NCBI GenBank assembly: GCA_025403435.1
Contig: CM046333.1
Span: 30,649,521-30,713,520, forward strand
Source: Artocarpus heterophyllus
Lineage: Eukaryota; Streptophyta; Magnoliopsida; Rosales; Moraceae
DNA: 64,000 bases
Direction of reading: 5' to 3'
The translations under genes and the position numbers were made by a program. Of this stretch, positions 36,999 through 49,524 are shown piece after piece. The stretch's first letter is position 1. Each line of letters starts with the position of its first letter. The notes under the pieces are model-generated. The model was not told the origin of the DNA. It did not search any database and saw nothing but the letters and a program-made list of their open reading frames with translations.

Positions 36999-37003
36999 CT
37001 ACT

Positions 37004-37337
37004 ATGTATAGAGGCCAAAATATAATTACTAATTTTATGATGTGTTAAATTGATAATTAAGGATAACTGTTAGGGTTAGTAGTTATATAATAAGGTTGTG
37101 ATCTCTAAGTCAATACTTACGTTATTTTTCTGTCACCTATCTATAGAGAGATTATAGAGACATTCTTTAAAGGAGGACTTATGTACTAGATTTGGAAGAT
37201 CTTCAACCTACAAACTTAAGAATCACATCATATTCATGGATTCAGATTAGCTTCTGCATCTTATTAATTATTTCGGTGATTTGACATGAATGATCTTAGT
37301 TGATAATATTTTTCATCACAATATTTTTGTTCTAGCA
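37004..37337 (+). repeat. 3' LTR of element A, second part
   Basis: It resumes the A LTR at ATGTATAGAGGCCAAAATAT and ends TTCTAGCA. The duplicated CAAGA follows at 37338-37342. With 25193-25325 it makes up about 470 bp, equal to the 5' LTR. Confidence 0.85.
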
Positions 37338-37342
37338 CAAGA

Positions 37343-39411
37343 AATTCTCAATTTGAATAGCTGTATTTATGTACATGACAACAATTACATGTTTAAGCGA
37401 GCGCTCATCAAATTTGCTTTTAGGGCAAGGACATCAATATTCATTGCTTGTGCATGTGTCTTAAGTTGAATACAGAAGCTCAAAATAACTTCGTAGCGAA
37501 AGCTTACCATTACCTCGTAACGGATTAATTTGTATTCTAATTTTTAACGTCTTAAAATTATATCTAATCAATCATATTTTAATACAAGTCATTTAAAAAT
37601 TTGAAATACTTTTCAACTTATTTTTTCTACTTTTAAATATTAAATGACTTCATTAATATGGTTAGCTTAATATCATTTTAGATATCAAAATTATAAATAA
37701 GATCTTTATTAAGAGTTGGCTATAATCATCTTGACAAGGCTCATACAAGTCTGACGACCCACTCTAATTAGGGCCATTACTTTATAAATACTTAACTTAT
37801 TTATTGAAATTTTAATAGAATAATTTTAAAAAATTATTTTTAGGCTTGTTTTTTTTAAACAGTAAATTTCTATGATAAGACTTACTCAAAAGGTAAAATT
37901 AATAGAGACCATCTAGGGTGGGGCATGATTGGATCATAAAGTAGGCCACAGTGTACTTGTAAATCCTTGGGTTGTACTGCACGTGATTGAAACGGCCGGG
38001 GAATAAATTTAAACGCCGTTTATATGAGTTGGTTGTCGTCGTTTTGATACTTAGAGCCCTGTTCATCTTCTTCATCTTCGATCAGCCCCTTTTCCCTGTT
38101 CATCATCTTCATCGCGACACTGCAAAAGGGGAGGAAATTATGTGGAGAGCTTTGACGATTCAATCATCTGAGAGTTTGGAGAGAGGAATTTGAACGAGGA
38201 GGGCAGGTAGTGAGGGATGGTGGTGGCGCAACGATAGAAAGGCTGACGGAGGTTCCATTTTGGTGGGGCTGGTATCGGTCTGAGAGAAGATGAGAAAGGT
38301 CAGGGTGTGAGGGTGAAGTAACGGTTTGGGGAAGGAAAGAGGAATTTCAAACAAGACCTTCTGGTTTCTGGTATACACTGAGAACCTTCATCAGTCGCAG
38401 CGCCTCGATCCCACCGACGAGAGTGCGGAAATATATCATCGATTTTGGTCCTTCTTTCTCTCAATTGGATAAGGTAAGGAGTGATCCATTTTCAGGTTTG
38501 GGTATTGTTTATCGAAGGTTTTGATGTGTTCGTTTGGTTTGAAATTTTGGCGGTAGTTTTTTGTTTTCTTTTGTTTTTTGTCTTTTTTTGGCTGTTTGCT
38601 GAATTAAACTATGTCCCAATATCGAGCGAAGTTGGTAGATTTTCCACTAAATGGATTAGTAGTTGCAGCTTTTGTCATCTTTGGTTTATGATGCAAGTCT
38701 TTTAGTTTTTGTTTATTTGTTAGCAGCCAAAAAAAGTTTTCTTTTTTACTTGTTGATATTGCTTATGTTATTTAGACGTAGTCCAAATGACACCAACCAG
38801 TTGATAATTTTTTCCATTCCAGTTGTTAAACGTAAATCTACTCAGGAGAGAAGTAAAAATTCGGGGTTTATAACAGATTTGGTGAACCATCTCTTGAGCA
38901 ACTGTAACATAATATTCCAACTTAATGCAAGATATTTACTTGATATGCTGAAATAAGTTGGACTATTGACTGTCTTTGGGTTGATGATGCTAAGATGGCA
39001 AAATATTGGGAAAATATGATTAGTTAGAGAGAGAAAATAAAAGAAAAGAGTAGGAAAATATGACTATGGTAACCTCAGTCATTACACTTTTTTTTTTTTT
39101 GAGGTATAGTCATTACAAAAAGAAGTGAATTGGTAATGCTAGGCAACAACTCTGTGAGCTGCTCTCCATCCTTTTTAAATGGAGCAAAGGAAGGAGTTTC
39201 ATCTACGCTCTGATGATGGAGATAGACTTCATAGGATTCAGAAAATTCATTACAATTAATAATGTAGACATTTCCATGAACCTTTAGGGTTGTCCCAGTC
39301 AATCAGCTATATTCAGTAGTTGTCTAATGTTTAATTTTGGGAAAGTGATATTCGGCTTGCAAAGTAAACTGCTTTTAGAAATTTTACTTTCATCCAAAAT
39401 CTAAAAAGGGC
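37343..39411. other. Unassigned interval, possibly native upstream DNA of the RFC3-like gene with exon-like pieces
   Basis: By target-site logic the start of this interval was once joined to 9228. A frame at 37987-38193 encodes a short basic N-terminus, a hydrophobic segment (LVVVVLILRALFIFFIF) and then a polar stretch, like a type II membrane anchor, but it opens with TTG rather than ATG. A possible 5'UTR splice donor AAG|GTAAGG lies near 38470. An exon-like stretch follows TTTCCATTCCAG at about 38820 and encodes VKRKSTQERSKNSGFITDL. These were not recognised as a known gene; they may be relics. Confidence 0.35.
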
Positions 39412-41300
39412 ATGTAACGTCCTTGAATTTTAAGCATAATTAATTATGTCAATTTAATTTGTTTAGTGTGCCAAGGTCAATTAAATTGTTAATTTTACTC
39501 ATATTAAAATTTTGTTGCATATTTTTAACTTCTTATCTTTTTAAAATTCTGATTTTTTTGGTATTTGAAGTGTTAAATTTTACAATGGTCCATGCCACTT
39601 ACACCTATTCACAGAAATGCTATTGGGCACCTCTTTAAGTACATTCACTTGTGAAACCCTTCCCAAATATCAGAATCAAGTCTCTCTCACTTCTCCTCTC
39701 TATCTCCCCCCCCTCTCTCTCTCTCTCTCTCACCTTCTCAATTTTCAGACCAAAAACCGAAAGAGAAACAAGAAGAAAACACATGTTTTGGCCTCTAATT
39801 CCACATAAAAACTAGTGCTCAAGCTTGACATGATTTTCTTCTTATTCTCCTAAAATTGAGGTTAGTATTTTAAATACCTACCTCTGAAAATCTTGAGTTT
39901 TACCATCGGAATTTTTTCTTAAAATTTTCCTCTTGTTTTCTTTAATTAAATATGGGTTTTTTGCAGTTATTGAAACATGCAGGTATTATTTCAATAGTTT
40001 TGTACATTTTTGATTTGGATTGGGAATTTTAAAGTTTTGCTTTGATGGATATGTGACATTGCAATCTGAGTATGTTTAATGAAGTTTGAGTTGATGCATG
40101 TGAGAGACTGTTGGGAAAGAAACTCTTGAGGTCAGAGTTTGCATGTTTGGGTTTTGTTTTTCTCAAATTGGTTTTCACCTCTAATTTTGTAAGTTTGATT
40201 GTTAAAAATTTGGGGAAAACATTTGTTTATGTTTGACCATGTTCATCGTGGTGTTTTGGGACATTTTATTGCGTTTTAAACTGATTTGATGTGAAAATTG
40301 GTGTTGGAGATGAATCAGTTTGCGAGAAGGCAGAACTGGCTTTTGCTAGTTCTAGAGGGAGGGTGATCGACCGTCCCTTTAGAGGCTGGTCGATGGAGGT
40401 GGCTGTTTTGGTGGCAGCCACTGTCTTCCGAAGCTCATCAAGCTCCTGACATGTGTTGATTCAGTCTCAACTGTTTTGGGTCATTCAAATGTTTCCAAAT
40501 ACCACATTCTTGTGTCTTTAAAACTTTGAAAATATTTCCTTGCATTCTACAACTTGTTTACATAAAATGGCACATTGATGATTAAATTAACATGATGATA
40601 ATCATTTCAGTGTTACTTCTTATGTTTATTTTGTGTTAAGGTTTTTAACGTTAATGGAGTGTACGTTGGATTTTGTTATGGAGTTAACGTTGTTGCACAC
40701 TATGGTAGGATTTCCACACCCCTTTCTTGATTAGCCATGTTTCAAAAATTTATTTGGCCTTGTCGATAAACATTGAGATGAGCACACTTCAAATGAACTA
40801 TTTATGAAATATATTTTTCTTGTATTAAAGCTTTTGAGAAAAGTATTTGTATGTAAATATTATGATTTTGATATTTTAGAAAAAGAATTTAAAAATATGA
40901 TTTAGACTTAGAATGAAAATAATTCTAAGCATAAACGGGTTCCAAATGTCACCGAGGCATAAAGCTCCTGGTGATAGGTTTTTACATGGCCATAGAGATT
41001 AGGTTATGAGATATAAGCCTGGGGGCCTACCCCTAAACCTCGATCGGGATGCTCTGTAGCATGGGCAATCTGCTAGAGCACTATAAGTATGTTTGGTATA
41101 TGTTATATATATATTGATAGTTTGGGACTTCAGAATTTTTATTGGCCTGCTTCGTTTCTTCTTTTTAATTGATTATTTAAATGTTCATGTTTTCTTTTAA
41201 TTATTTAAACAACGTGTTTTATAAAATGATAATCCTACTTGGTATTTCGTTCACGTTTTGTAGTTTTAAAATTTTCCCCCTCCAGGTTGTGCGGAACCAA
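39412..41300 (+). repeat. Probable Ty3/gypsy LTR (Tekay/Del-like), solo or truncated
   Basis: It starts TGTAACGTCCTTGAATTTTA, a typical start for LTRs of this lineage. A GATATAAGCCTGGGGGC segment with CCCCTAAACCTCGA lies near 41010-41045, and TTGTGCGGAACC near 41286 may be close to the end. It has no coding region. The 3' boundary is not fixed and no duplication was found. A CT microsatellite lies at 39708-39731. Confidence 0.4.
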
Positions 41301-41842
41301 TAGTGTTCAAGACTATGTTTAATGTTTCATGGAGTTTTGAGCAAGCAATGGTATTTTACTTTATAACTGTTGTTTGTCATGTATACTATACGAATCGTCT
41401 TGATGTCAGTATTTGTAGTATTTGTGTTTGGAGTTTATTGCAATTTTTAGACATGTAAGCCCTATACAGGCGATAAATTTTATTAACATTATTTTTGTAT
41501 CCTGCATTAGGTACAAAAGAAGTGGATGCAGGTTATTTTTGTAAGGACAACTAATTTCATCAGGGCTCCTTCTGTCACCACTATAAAGTTCGCCATTGTT
41601 CAATACAATGACAACCACAAGCAACTCATATTGAACCCGTGTCTGCAAATCAAAGCAGACAGTGATAAAATCAAAGATGGGTGTCCACTTTATAATGTTT
41701 AACAACTTTTTCTACATGAGATAAATAATACATTAGACATCGCGTGTGTTCAACACTTTCGCGTTGAAAACAAAGGCCGAAAACTTCTACACCGAAAAAG
41801 AGTCCAACAACATTGCTAAAAAGACTCGGCAACAAAGTCAAA
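41301..41842. other. Unassigned interval
   Basis: No recognisable gene or repeat. A frame on the minus strand (41406-41705) has no motif that was recognised. Confidence 0.35.
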
Positions 41843-42778
41843 CACTACTAAGCATGGATCATTAGATGACGGTTAAAAATTACTGTCATCTAAAGATAAG
41901 ACGATGATTAATTAAACCATCACCTAATCTAGAGTTATAATATGTGGTCTATTTTTCACGACAGTTTTTGACCATTGCCTAAAGTCTCTCTAGGCATTAT
42001 TTATAACATTAGACGACAGTTTTTAAAGAAAACCGTCATCTAAGATGCATACTAAATGACGGTTTCTTGCAGAAACTATTGTCTATTGTGCCTTTAAAAT
42101 TTAAAAAACAAAATCCACAAAAACTATTTCCTTTAACAGAACAATTCATTCAAATATTATTCACAAATTCATGTTCTTCTTTTCAATAAACTTAATCCAT
42201 ATCTCATCAATTTAAACAAAACAACTTTTAAAAACATATCTTACAAATTCTCATTGTGGATATAATGTATTTATTTCTAAAACCATAGACAAAGTTTCTC
42301 TACAAAATCTATAAACGAAAGAATACTTAGTCAAACACAAAGAAAAACTATAAATATGAACAAAAACAACTAAAATTCAAAGAATACAAAGTACTCAAAT
42401 TTTGGTGCTCAATGGGGTGGTAACGGTAGCGACAATGATAGGTATGAGGAACTTGGTGGCAGTAGATGAGGAAGTGTGGAGTTTAAAAGAGATGATAGAG
42501 TGAATTTGGAGAAAATTGTTGAGTTTTGAGAGGATAGAATAAAAAAGAGAGTTAGTAGGCGAGAAAGACAGGGATAGAGAAAACTTAGAGAGAAATATGA
42601 GGTTTAAGAGAATGAGTGAGAAAAGTCCCGCTTATTATTCAAGAACATTAGATGACAATTTCTTAGAAACCATTGCCAAATCTGGTACTTTAGACGGCGG
42701 TTTTCTTGAAACCATCTAAAGCATGCGATATTCAAAGAATTAAAATACCACGTTATTTATGACGACGGTTTCCTAGTG
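41843..42778 (-). mobile_element. Short non-autonomous CACTA element (CACTA4)
   Basis: It begins CACTACTAAGCATGG and ends TTTCCTAGTG (inverted CACTA). Subterminal palindromes have arms TAGATGACGGTTTTT and AAAACCGTCATCTAA. A leader-like block at 42400-42640 reads on the minus strand (pyrimidine-rich with CTCTCTAAG), giving the orientation. No transposase. The flanking 3-mers (AAA and AGT) do not match, so the duplication has mutated or one boundary is off. Confidence 0.6.
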
Positions 42779-43142
42779 AGTGTAGGTAAGGGACAATTTC
42801 TAGTATGAAAGAAACTCAATCATTATATTTCCACTTCCCCTTGATCAATTTAGAAAATCTTACCTAGAAAAAAAAATCAAACATCTCAATATCTCTTAAT
42901 TCTATATATCTCCCAAATTATGGTTAAAAAAAGGTCTTTTCTTCATATCAACAGTGAGATGATATCTACAAACCAAAAGAGGTTTTCAAAAGTTCCAGGA
43001 CCTAAAGAATTCCAATATCTTTAAAAGCAAAGTGAGGCTAGGGGAATCAAAAAAATCAATAAAAAATAAAGGGACCAATCGAGCTTGTTCCTTGAAACTT
43101 CATTTCTTCATTATCAAATTGAACATTAGGGTGCAAAAGTTT
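42779..43142. other. Unassigned interval between two CACTA relics
   Basis: AT-rich, with no gene seen. Confidence 0.35.
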
Positions 43143-44815
43143 CACTACGGCAAAATGTTGAATAAACAATGCTTAAAAGATGACGGCTTGTAAAAAAAAC
43201 TATTGTTATATCCTGCTCGGTGTTTTAGAGTTGAAGATTAGGTGACAGTACTGCCATCTACTGTTAAATTTAGATGATGGTTTTTAAGAAAACATTGTCG
43301 AATGTTTAGTATTATTCAAATATCAATCACGTCCAATATTCTACTTTTCATCTATTTCAAAATTTTTAGTCTCTCTTAACTAATCGCCCTTTCCGTCTTC
43401 GGCTTCTCCGTCGTCGTCATTTCACCCCGCCTCCTCCATCGCCGCCATCACCTCGCCCCACCTTCTTTGTCGCCCTTTCTCTCTTCTCCATTTCTCCATC
43501 GCCCCATCTTTGCCCTGGCCATTTCCTAACTGTCGCCATGCCTTGCATCCGTTCATCAAGTTGCCTCGCCTGGACACTTCTAAGAACTTCACCCATCGGT
43601 ATGCCTCCACTCTTTATTTATGTTTTTATTTTATTTGATAAAGTGTTTGTACATGGGTATGTTAGTTTTGGTGTTGAACTTGATAAATATGAGTATTTTA
43701 TTTTTAGGTTTATTTTTGTTATGTTTAATTTGTTGATAGTATATGCATGTTGGTTTTAGGTTTATTTTGTTGATAATATGGGTATTTTTGTTAACTTGAT
43801 AGATATGATATTGAACTTGATTAGTAGGTTTACTTTATGTTTTTTTTTAAGTAGATTGTTAGTTTTACTTTTTTTATTATATAACTAATTAGATAAATTT
43901 TGTTACTAGATTTGAAATTGGTTATAAATTTGTTGTGAGATTTAGTAAATTTTGATTTTATTTTATAGCAATGGATAAGAAAAGGATGAATGCTAGTAGA
44001 ATAAGTGATGAATATGAAAATGGTGTTGAGGATTTTGTGGCATTTGTTAAGGCAAATGTGAAAGGTAATATGATTTGTTGTCCTTGTATTGATTGTGGAA
44101 ACATTAGAAGACAAACATACGATGATATTAGGTTTCATTTGTATCGATATGGGATTGATCAAACTTATCAATTATGGATATGGCATGGTAAGAAAGTCCC
44201 AACTTCATCATCGGTAGCGAGGGGGAGTGTTTATGTTAGTAACAACATGAATGATCTGGGTGATGGCAGTAGTGACATGGTTGACATAATGAATGATATA
44301 GGACAAGACTTTGCACATTGACCAGAGTTATTTGAAACGATGATGAAAGACGCGGAGACACCATTGCATAACAAGTGTTTAAAGTACATCAATTTATCTA
44401 GTTTGATTATATTATAGAATTTGAAGGCAGCAAGAAAGTGCTCCAAGTCAAGTTTTATGGGACTTTTACAATTTTTACATGCTACATTTCTAGATAGTAA
44501 TAACGTGTTGGTAAGTACGTATGAGGCAAAAAAAGATGTTGAGTATTCTAGGAATAGAGTATGAGAAGATACATGCTTACTCAAATGATTGTGTGTTATA
44601 TCGACAAGAGCGTAAAGACCTGGATAAATGTCTAGTGTGTAATGGGTCTTGGTGGAAGAAAGCTAAGAAACCATTGGAGGGAAAAAAATTGTACTGGCTA
44701 AGGTGTTATGGTACATTCTATTAGAACTGCAGTGAAGCGATTGTTTTGTAATGCGGATCATGCAAAGCATTTAACTAGACACCATGATAGAAGGATTGAT
44801 GATAGTCTTGGAAAA
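43143..44815 (+). mobile_element. CACTA element (CACTA3), 5' half only
   Basis: It starts CACTACGGCAAAATG, then has TAGATGA-type hairpins (43180-43300), a pyrimidine-rich leader (43370-43560), an intron-like stretch with a TTTTATAG acceptor, and a tnp2 start. The 3' half is missing; similarity to CACTA2 ends at about 44815, and the Angela-like remnant G begins about 115 bases on. Confidence 0.75.
43971..44815 (+). pseudogene. tnp2-type transposase, N-terminal fragment (CACTA3)
   Basis: The ATG at 43971 follows a TATAGCA acceptor. The N-terminus matches the transposase-associated zinc domain, with SDEYENGVEDFVAFVKANV, CCPCIDCGN and the pattern R-F-H-L-Y-R-Y-G. It continues with PELFETMMKDAETPL, ILGIEYEKIHAYSNDCVLY and RLFCNADHAKHLTRHHD, each in a changed frame or after a stop. 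Its partner domains (catalytic core, DUF4218, DUF4216) are absent. Compared with CACTA2 it keeps the original ATG. Confidence 0.85.
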
Positions 44816-44929
44816 TGTGAACGCAATGGAAATGCCTTTTCACAAAACAAGTTACACATGCTAAGTACATATATTAATAAAAGATATTTCATACCTTTTA
44901 GTAGACCAGGAAACTATAGGAACTGTAAC

Positions 44930-46938
44930 TAGAGAAATCTATCAAAAGAGTCTCAACCAACTAGTCTTCCTTGCTATTCTCTTTCCATGATCAAAATGTA
45001 GATGGTCGCATGTTGTTTAGTTTTTCCTCAGGTGACCTCTCCTTCCAATGATTTGAGAAAACCAAGAGCTAAGGTTCGAGAAGCTAAGCTATAGCTCTAT
45101 GGGTGTTTCAGAGTTTCTCTCTCTAGAACACTCTCTCTAAATTTCTCAAGTGACCTAAGAAACAATAAAAAATAGTTCTCTTTATATAGTGGTCCGATTG
45201 GGACTAATCCTTATCAGATTTGGCCTTAAAAAAATCGAGTTTAGATCAACTTTCTGAGAAATACACACACAATGCATAGATTGTTGACATGGCAGGTCTG
45301 GTAGACTGGCTTACATTAGGTCTGGTTGGCCAGTCCATCATGGCAACACTCCCACGATGCGTTTTTAGCTCTTGAGATTTATCCCACAAATTCAAACCAA
45401 ACCTAAAAGATAAATCCTACTTTATTTGACCTAGGTATCCTTTATAGAGCCTCAATTTTAATTCCAACAACCCAATAGAGAGGTTATTTGATTAAAACAG
45501 TCATATACAGATAATCCCATACAAATAAAATATATATTAAATAATTTAACATATTTATCTTGAATTAATTTATAAAATTAATTCAACCAATAAACCAACA
45601 AGAATAATAAATCCAATCTATCAAATTTTAGCCAATCTAATTAACAACATAAGTTAACAATCTATAGGAAAAATATGTCGTATCGTTACAAAAAATATTA
45701 TGAGTTAGCAAAAGGGACCTGATGGACATGCATAGATTAAGCCCCTATAATTATAAAATAACATATCCCTAACATGTATATTATATAATTATCAACTCTA
45801 AAGCTCTTCCACTAAAGGCCTTGAGATGCACTCTTCAACTATATAAAATTACAAAACTCTAGTAAGTTTATTGTTTATGACAAAAATTAATGTATAACAT
45901 CTCCATAGAATATTCATAATCGACTTAAGGATAGATTTCCACTTTACCTTTCGATTATTTTTATTTTATGTTCTATTATCTCACCTTTGGAAAAGTTACT
46001 ATCCATAAATAGTATACTGTTCGGTTACACCTATGTATCCAAATAGTTGAGCACTTTAGTTTTCAATTACAGGATAATGCCTATAAGAAAATATCATTAA
46101 CTCTGCAAAAGCGCTATCGATTCCATACGTATGAATAATGAGTTTCGTTAATTAAGAGTTATGTCTGCAATGCACCGGTATACATACCATCATCAAAAGA
46201 CATAAGTCAAGAATACAGGCCTATTAATTCATTTCAGGATTAAGATATGACACATATAGTTGTTTAAAGTAAATTGATTATACAAATAGAATTATTAATC
46301 AAATCAATAGATCTTTAGTCTCGATCCAATATATCGTCACCTATGACAATATACCAATATTTCTAGTCATGGAGTCCAACTCTAATGACCAAGACAAGTC
46401 ATCTCCCATTAGGGATGTAGACAACATAACAATCTTAATATGAATAAAGCATCCAACGTTATTCCTTTGATTGCAGACCTTACTATTACTTTTAAGATTT
46501 ATGTCTTCCACATAATCTGTCCATCATATGCACGATCTTAAATGTTTAGATTGATAGTCTCAAATTTTTGTTTGCTTATCATATATTCAACAAAAATGAA
46601 CATAAAGAGGACCACAATTGATATATGAAAATAAATAATAAATTCATTATTGATCAAATATCTCCAAAAACTATTATATCATTTAATTCTTAGGGCATCT
46701 AGTCTAACAAGTTCCTACTTGCCCTAAGTGAGTAAATATGACATGTTATGCATCCCCATAGCCTCTACGTGCTTCTCGAAAGCCCTCGTCTTTGTCAAAG
46801 GATCAGCTATATTTTCCTTTGATATAATTTTTCATACTACAACACGTCCATATTTAAGAAGTCCTTTATCACATGATACTTCTTGATGTCTATGTTTACT
46901 CTTCTTGTAAATTCTTGGTTCCTTATCATTAGCTATTG
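44930..46938 (-). mobile_element. Truncated Angela-like copia remnant (G)
   Basis: A B-type LTR in reverse, lacking its first 150 bases or so, spans 44930 to 46709 (ending TCTAGTCTAACA). About 230 bases of the RNase H end follow (46710-46938), and then similarity stops. It is visibly more diverged from B-F than they are from one another, so it is an older copy. Confidence 0.8.
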
Positions 46939-47572
46939 ATAGATGTTCCAAGAGAACATCCCCCCAGTAAGCTAAGTTAAGCCTTTTATGTAGACCTTTT
47001 TATTTGGTCAACCATATTATTTCCTTACCTAGCCCAATTATATTTACATATATCCTTTATCCTTATTCTAAAGATGAATTAGAGCTTAGAGACTATTTCA
47101 TGTTCAAGGAAGATTTTGTAAGGAATTGGGTTGGGAATAGAAGATAAGTGTGGGGGGAAGAATCAAATCAAGAGAAAGTAAGGAAGAGAAATTTTTGTAA
47201 GTATAGCTCAAGAAAAGAAAAAAAAAAAGAAAAAGAAAAAGAAAAAATTTTAAAAAATTTTAAAAAATTTCAATAGTGTCTTGAGCTTTCTTATAATATT
47301 TTCGGTGTTACAATGTTCATTAGAATGAAGGGAAAGGCCCAACACAATGATATATAGCCTATATAAGATTTCTATAAGGTTTTCAAAGGTATTTATTGAA
47401 GAATATTATGATATCTCTAACTCTATGAAGTCTTTAGGACCTTTGTAATTCTCATAACCTTTCTTTCTTTCAATCACTACCCATTGGCCTTGTTACAACC
47501 TATAGTGAAGACCTTTTTAATTTCAAGTGGTGCTTTCGTCATAGTGGAGATTTATACCGAATGGGACCCTAC
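46939..47572. other. Unassigned interval with A-rich repeats
   Basis: No gene seen. A run of (AAAAAG) units and AAAATTTT steps occupies 47214-47270. AAGTGTGGGGGGAAGAA near 47145 resembles spacer in gypsy elements, but this is weak. Confidence 0.3.
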
Positions 47573-47577
47573 GACAT

Positions 47578-49509
47578 TGTTGGAAAAATAGTACACAGCG
47601 AAAATTTTAAAATTTTAATGCTAGAGTATTTTTCATAACACAAGTTTGACGCGCTATATGCATAAATTAACCAGATCTTACTAACATTTTATATTGAAAA
47701 GCTCCTGCAATCTGTGAAGAGAAGAACATTTCAGAAGATCCTCAATAAACTGGTCTTTTTTTGCTATTCGCTATCTACAATTGGAGTATGTGTAGGCACA
47801 CCTTGTACAGCTTTTCCCCGAGGACTCTCCTTCCAACCAATTGAGAAAACCCAAAACTAAAATTCATGATTTGTGAACAATAGCTCTCAGGGGAGTTTCA
47901 GAGACTCTGAAAATAGAGTGCTCACTCTTGATTTCTTAACTGATCTAAATAACTATAAAGTCTCACTCCCTATTTGTAGAGGTTGGACCTAGGGGTTAGT
48001 CCTTATTAGACAAAGCCTCAAAAATTTGAGTCTAGATCAATATTTGATAAATTCGCGTGAAAACACATGATTAGATTATCATTCAGTTGGCAGGCCGAAC
48101 TGGCAGATTGGCTTGCCAAACTTACTCCATCGGCAGGCCGAACTTGAAGATCGGCCTACCGAACTTACGATAAATGACCTATACGAATCTTTTTATTTTC
48201 CACTCGAGATTCTTTGAATAAAACCTCAGTTTTAATAGCCCAATAGAAAAGTTATCTGATTAAAAAACCATATCTAGATAATCTCTAAGAAAATAAATAT
48301 TCTGGATAATTCAACAAGATTATCCTGAATTAATTTTCACAAAATTAATTCAACTGATAAATAGACATAAATTATTTGATCCTATCGAATTTTATTCAAT
48401 CTGATAATTTAACATAAGTCACCAATTATTGGAAAAGCACGCCGTGTTATTATAGGATTTATTATGAGCTAACAAAGGGGACTTAATGGAGCTATATAGT
48501 ACAAGCTCCCGGTAATTATGAAATCTAATATCCCAGATATTCATTTCATAATTATCAACTCTAACGCTACTCCACTAAAAGCTTAGAGCTGCACTCTCAA
48601 ACTATGTAGAATTATGAAGCCCGAATAGCTAAGTCTCCATAACATATCAAAATGTATCGTATCCATATAGAATATCCGTAATCGGCTTAAGGATAAATTC
48701 TATTTTACCTTCCCAATTATTTTTCTCTTACGTTCCATTATCTCACTATCAGAAAACTTACCATTCAAAGATAGTATACATTCGGTTACACCTATGTATC
48801 TAAATGGTTGAGCACTCTAGTCTTTCAATTACAAGATAATGCATATAAGAGGAAACCATGGGCTCCTAAAGAGGAGCTATGGGTTCCATATCTATGAATA
48901 ATAAGTTTATGCTATCAAGAGTCATGTCTCCAACATACAGGTATGCATGCTAACTTGAATTGTGGACGTTACCCTTTGGCACATCAAAAGACATAAGTCA
49001 AGACAACGGGCTCACTATTCATCTTAGGATTAAGGTACAACACATTGATTGTCTAAAGTGAATTGATTTGCTGAGACAGAATTATTAATCTAAATCAATT
49101 ACACTTTATGTCCCGATACAATACATTGTCACCTATGACAATGTACCAATATTTCTATTCATGGAGTCCACATCCGATGGCCAAGACAAACCATCTCCTG
49201 CTAGAGATATAAACAACATAACAATCTTTGCATGAATAAAGTGCCCAACTTTATTCTCTCAATTGCAGATCTTCTAATTTAGACTGTCACCTTTAGAATC
49301 ATGTCTTTCGCATAATCTGTTCATCATATGCCTAATTCTAAAAGCTTAGACTACAATCTCAGTCTTTTATTTTTTTATCATACATTCAACAAATATAAAC
49401 GTAAAGAGGATAATAATTTGGTATATGGATAATAAATAATCTCTTTATTGATAAAAATGTCTCCAAAAACATGTTATATTTTTAGTCCTTAGGGCATACA
49501 TGTCTAACA
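47578..49509 (-). repeat. 3' LTR of element D
   Basis: About 1,932 bp, starting TGTTGGAAAAATAGTACAC and ending ATGTCTAACA. The purine tract in reverse, ATCTCCCTCTTGCAC, follows at 49510-49524. Confidence 0.88.
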
Positions 49510-49524
49510 ATCTCCCTCTTGCAC

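Larger units (their letters stand above)
25321..37003 (-). mobile_element. Long-LTR copia element C, nested in the 3' LTR of A
   Basis: Same family as B but in the opposite orientation, at 25326-36998. The flanking 5-mers are CTCCT (25321-25325) and CTACT (36999-37003), a target-site duplication with one mismatch. The host LTR sequence resumes exactly after it. Its 5' LTR is on the right (35116-36998) and its 3' LTR on the left (25326-27190). Its gag carries the CACTA1 insertion. Confidence 0.9.
9229..37342 (+). mobile_element. Copia LTR retrotransposon A (outer element) with two nested copia insertions
   Basis: The 5-bp target-site duplication CAAGA is at 9229-9233 and 37338-37342. The element itself is 9234-37337, with TG...CA ends. 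Its two LTRs match over their length (for example GGCTAATATATTAAATAAAT, CATTCTTTAAAGGAGGACTT and TTAGCTTCTG). Coding order is gag, protease, integrase, RT, RNase H, which is copia. B (13646-23123) interrupts the integrase/RT junction and C (25326-36998) interrupts the 3' LTR. Without these insertions and their duplications A is about 6.9 kb. It is fully decayed. Confidence 0.9.

Noticed and set aside
39075..39302. Minus-strand frame of 75 codons
   Set aside because: No recognisable domain, ends in a poly(A)-derived lysine run; not enough to call a gene.
41843..43142. CACTA3 and CACTA4 as one element
   Set aside because: CACTA4 has an inverted CACTA end at 42778 and a leader in the opposite orientation, and a new CACTA start occurs at 43143; two elements fit better, though the missing duplication leaves some doubt.
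43422..43610. Minus-strand frame rich in Arg, Gly and Glu
   Set aside because: It is the reverse of the pyrimidine-rich leader of CACTA3.
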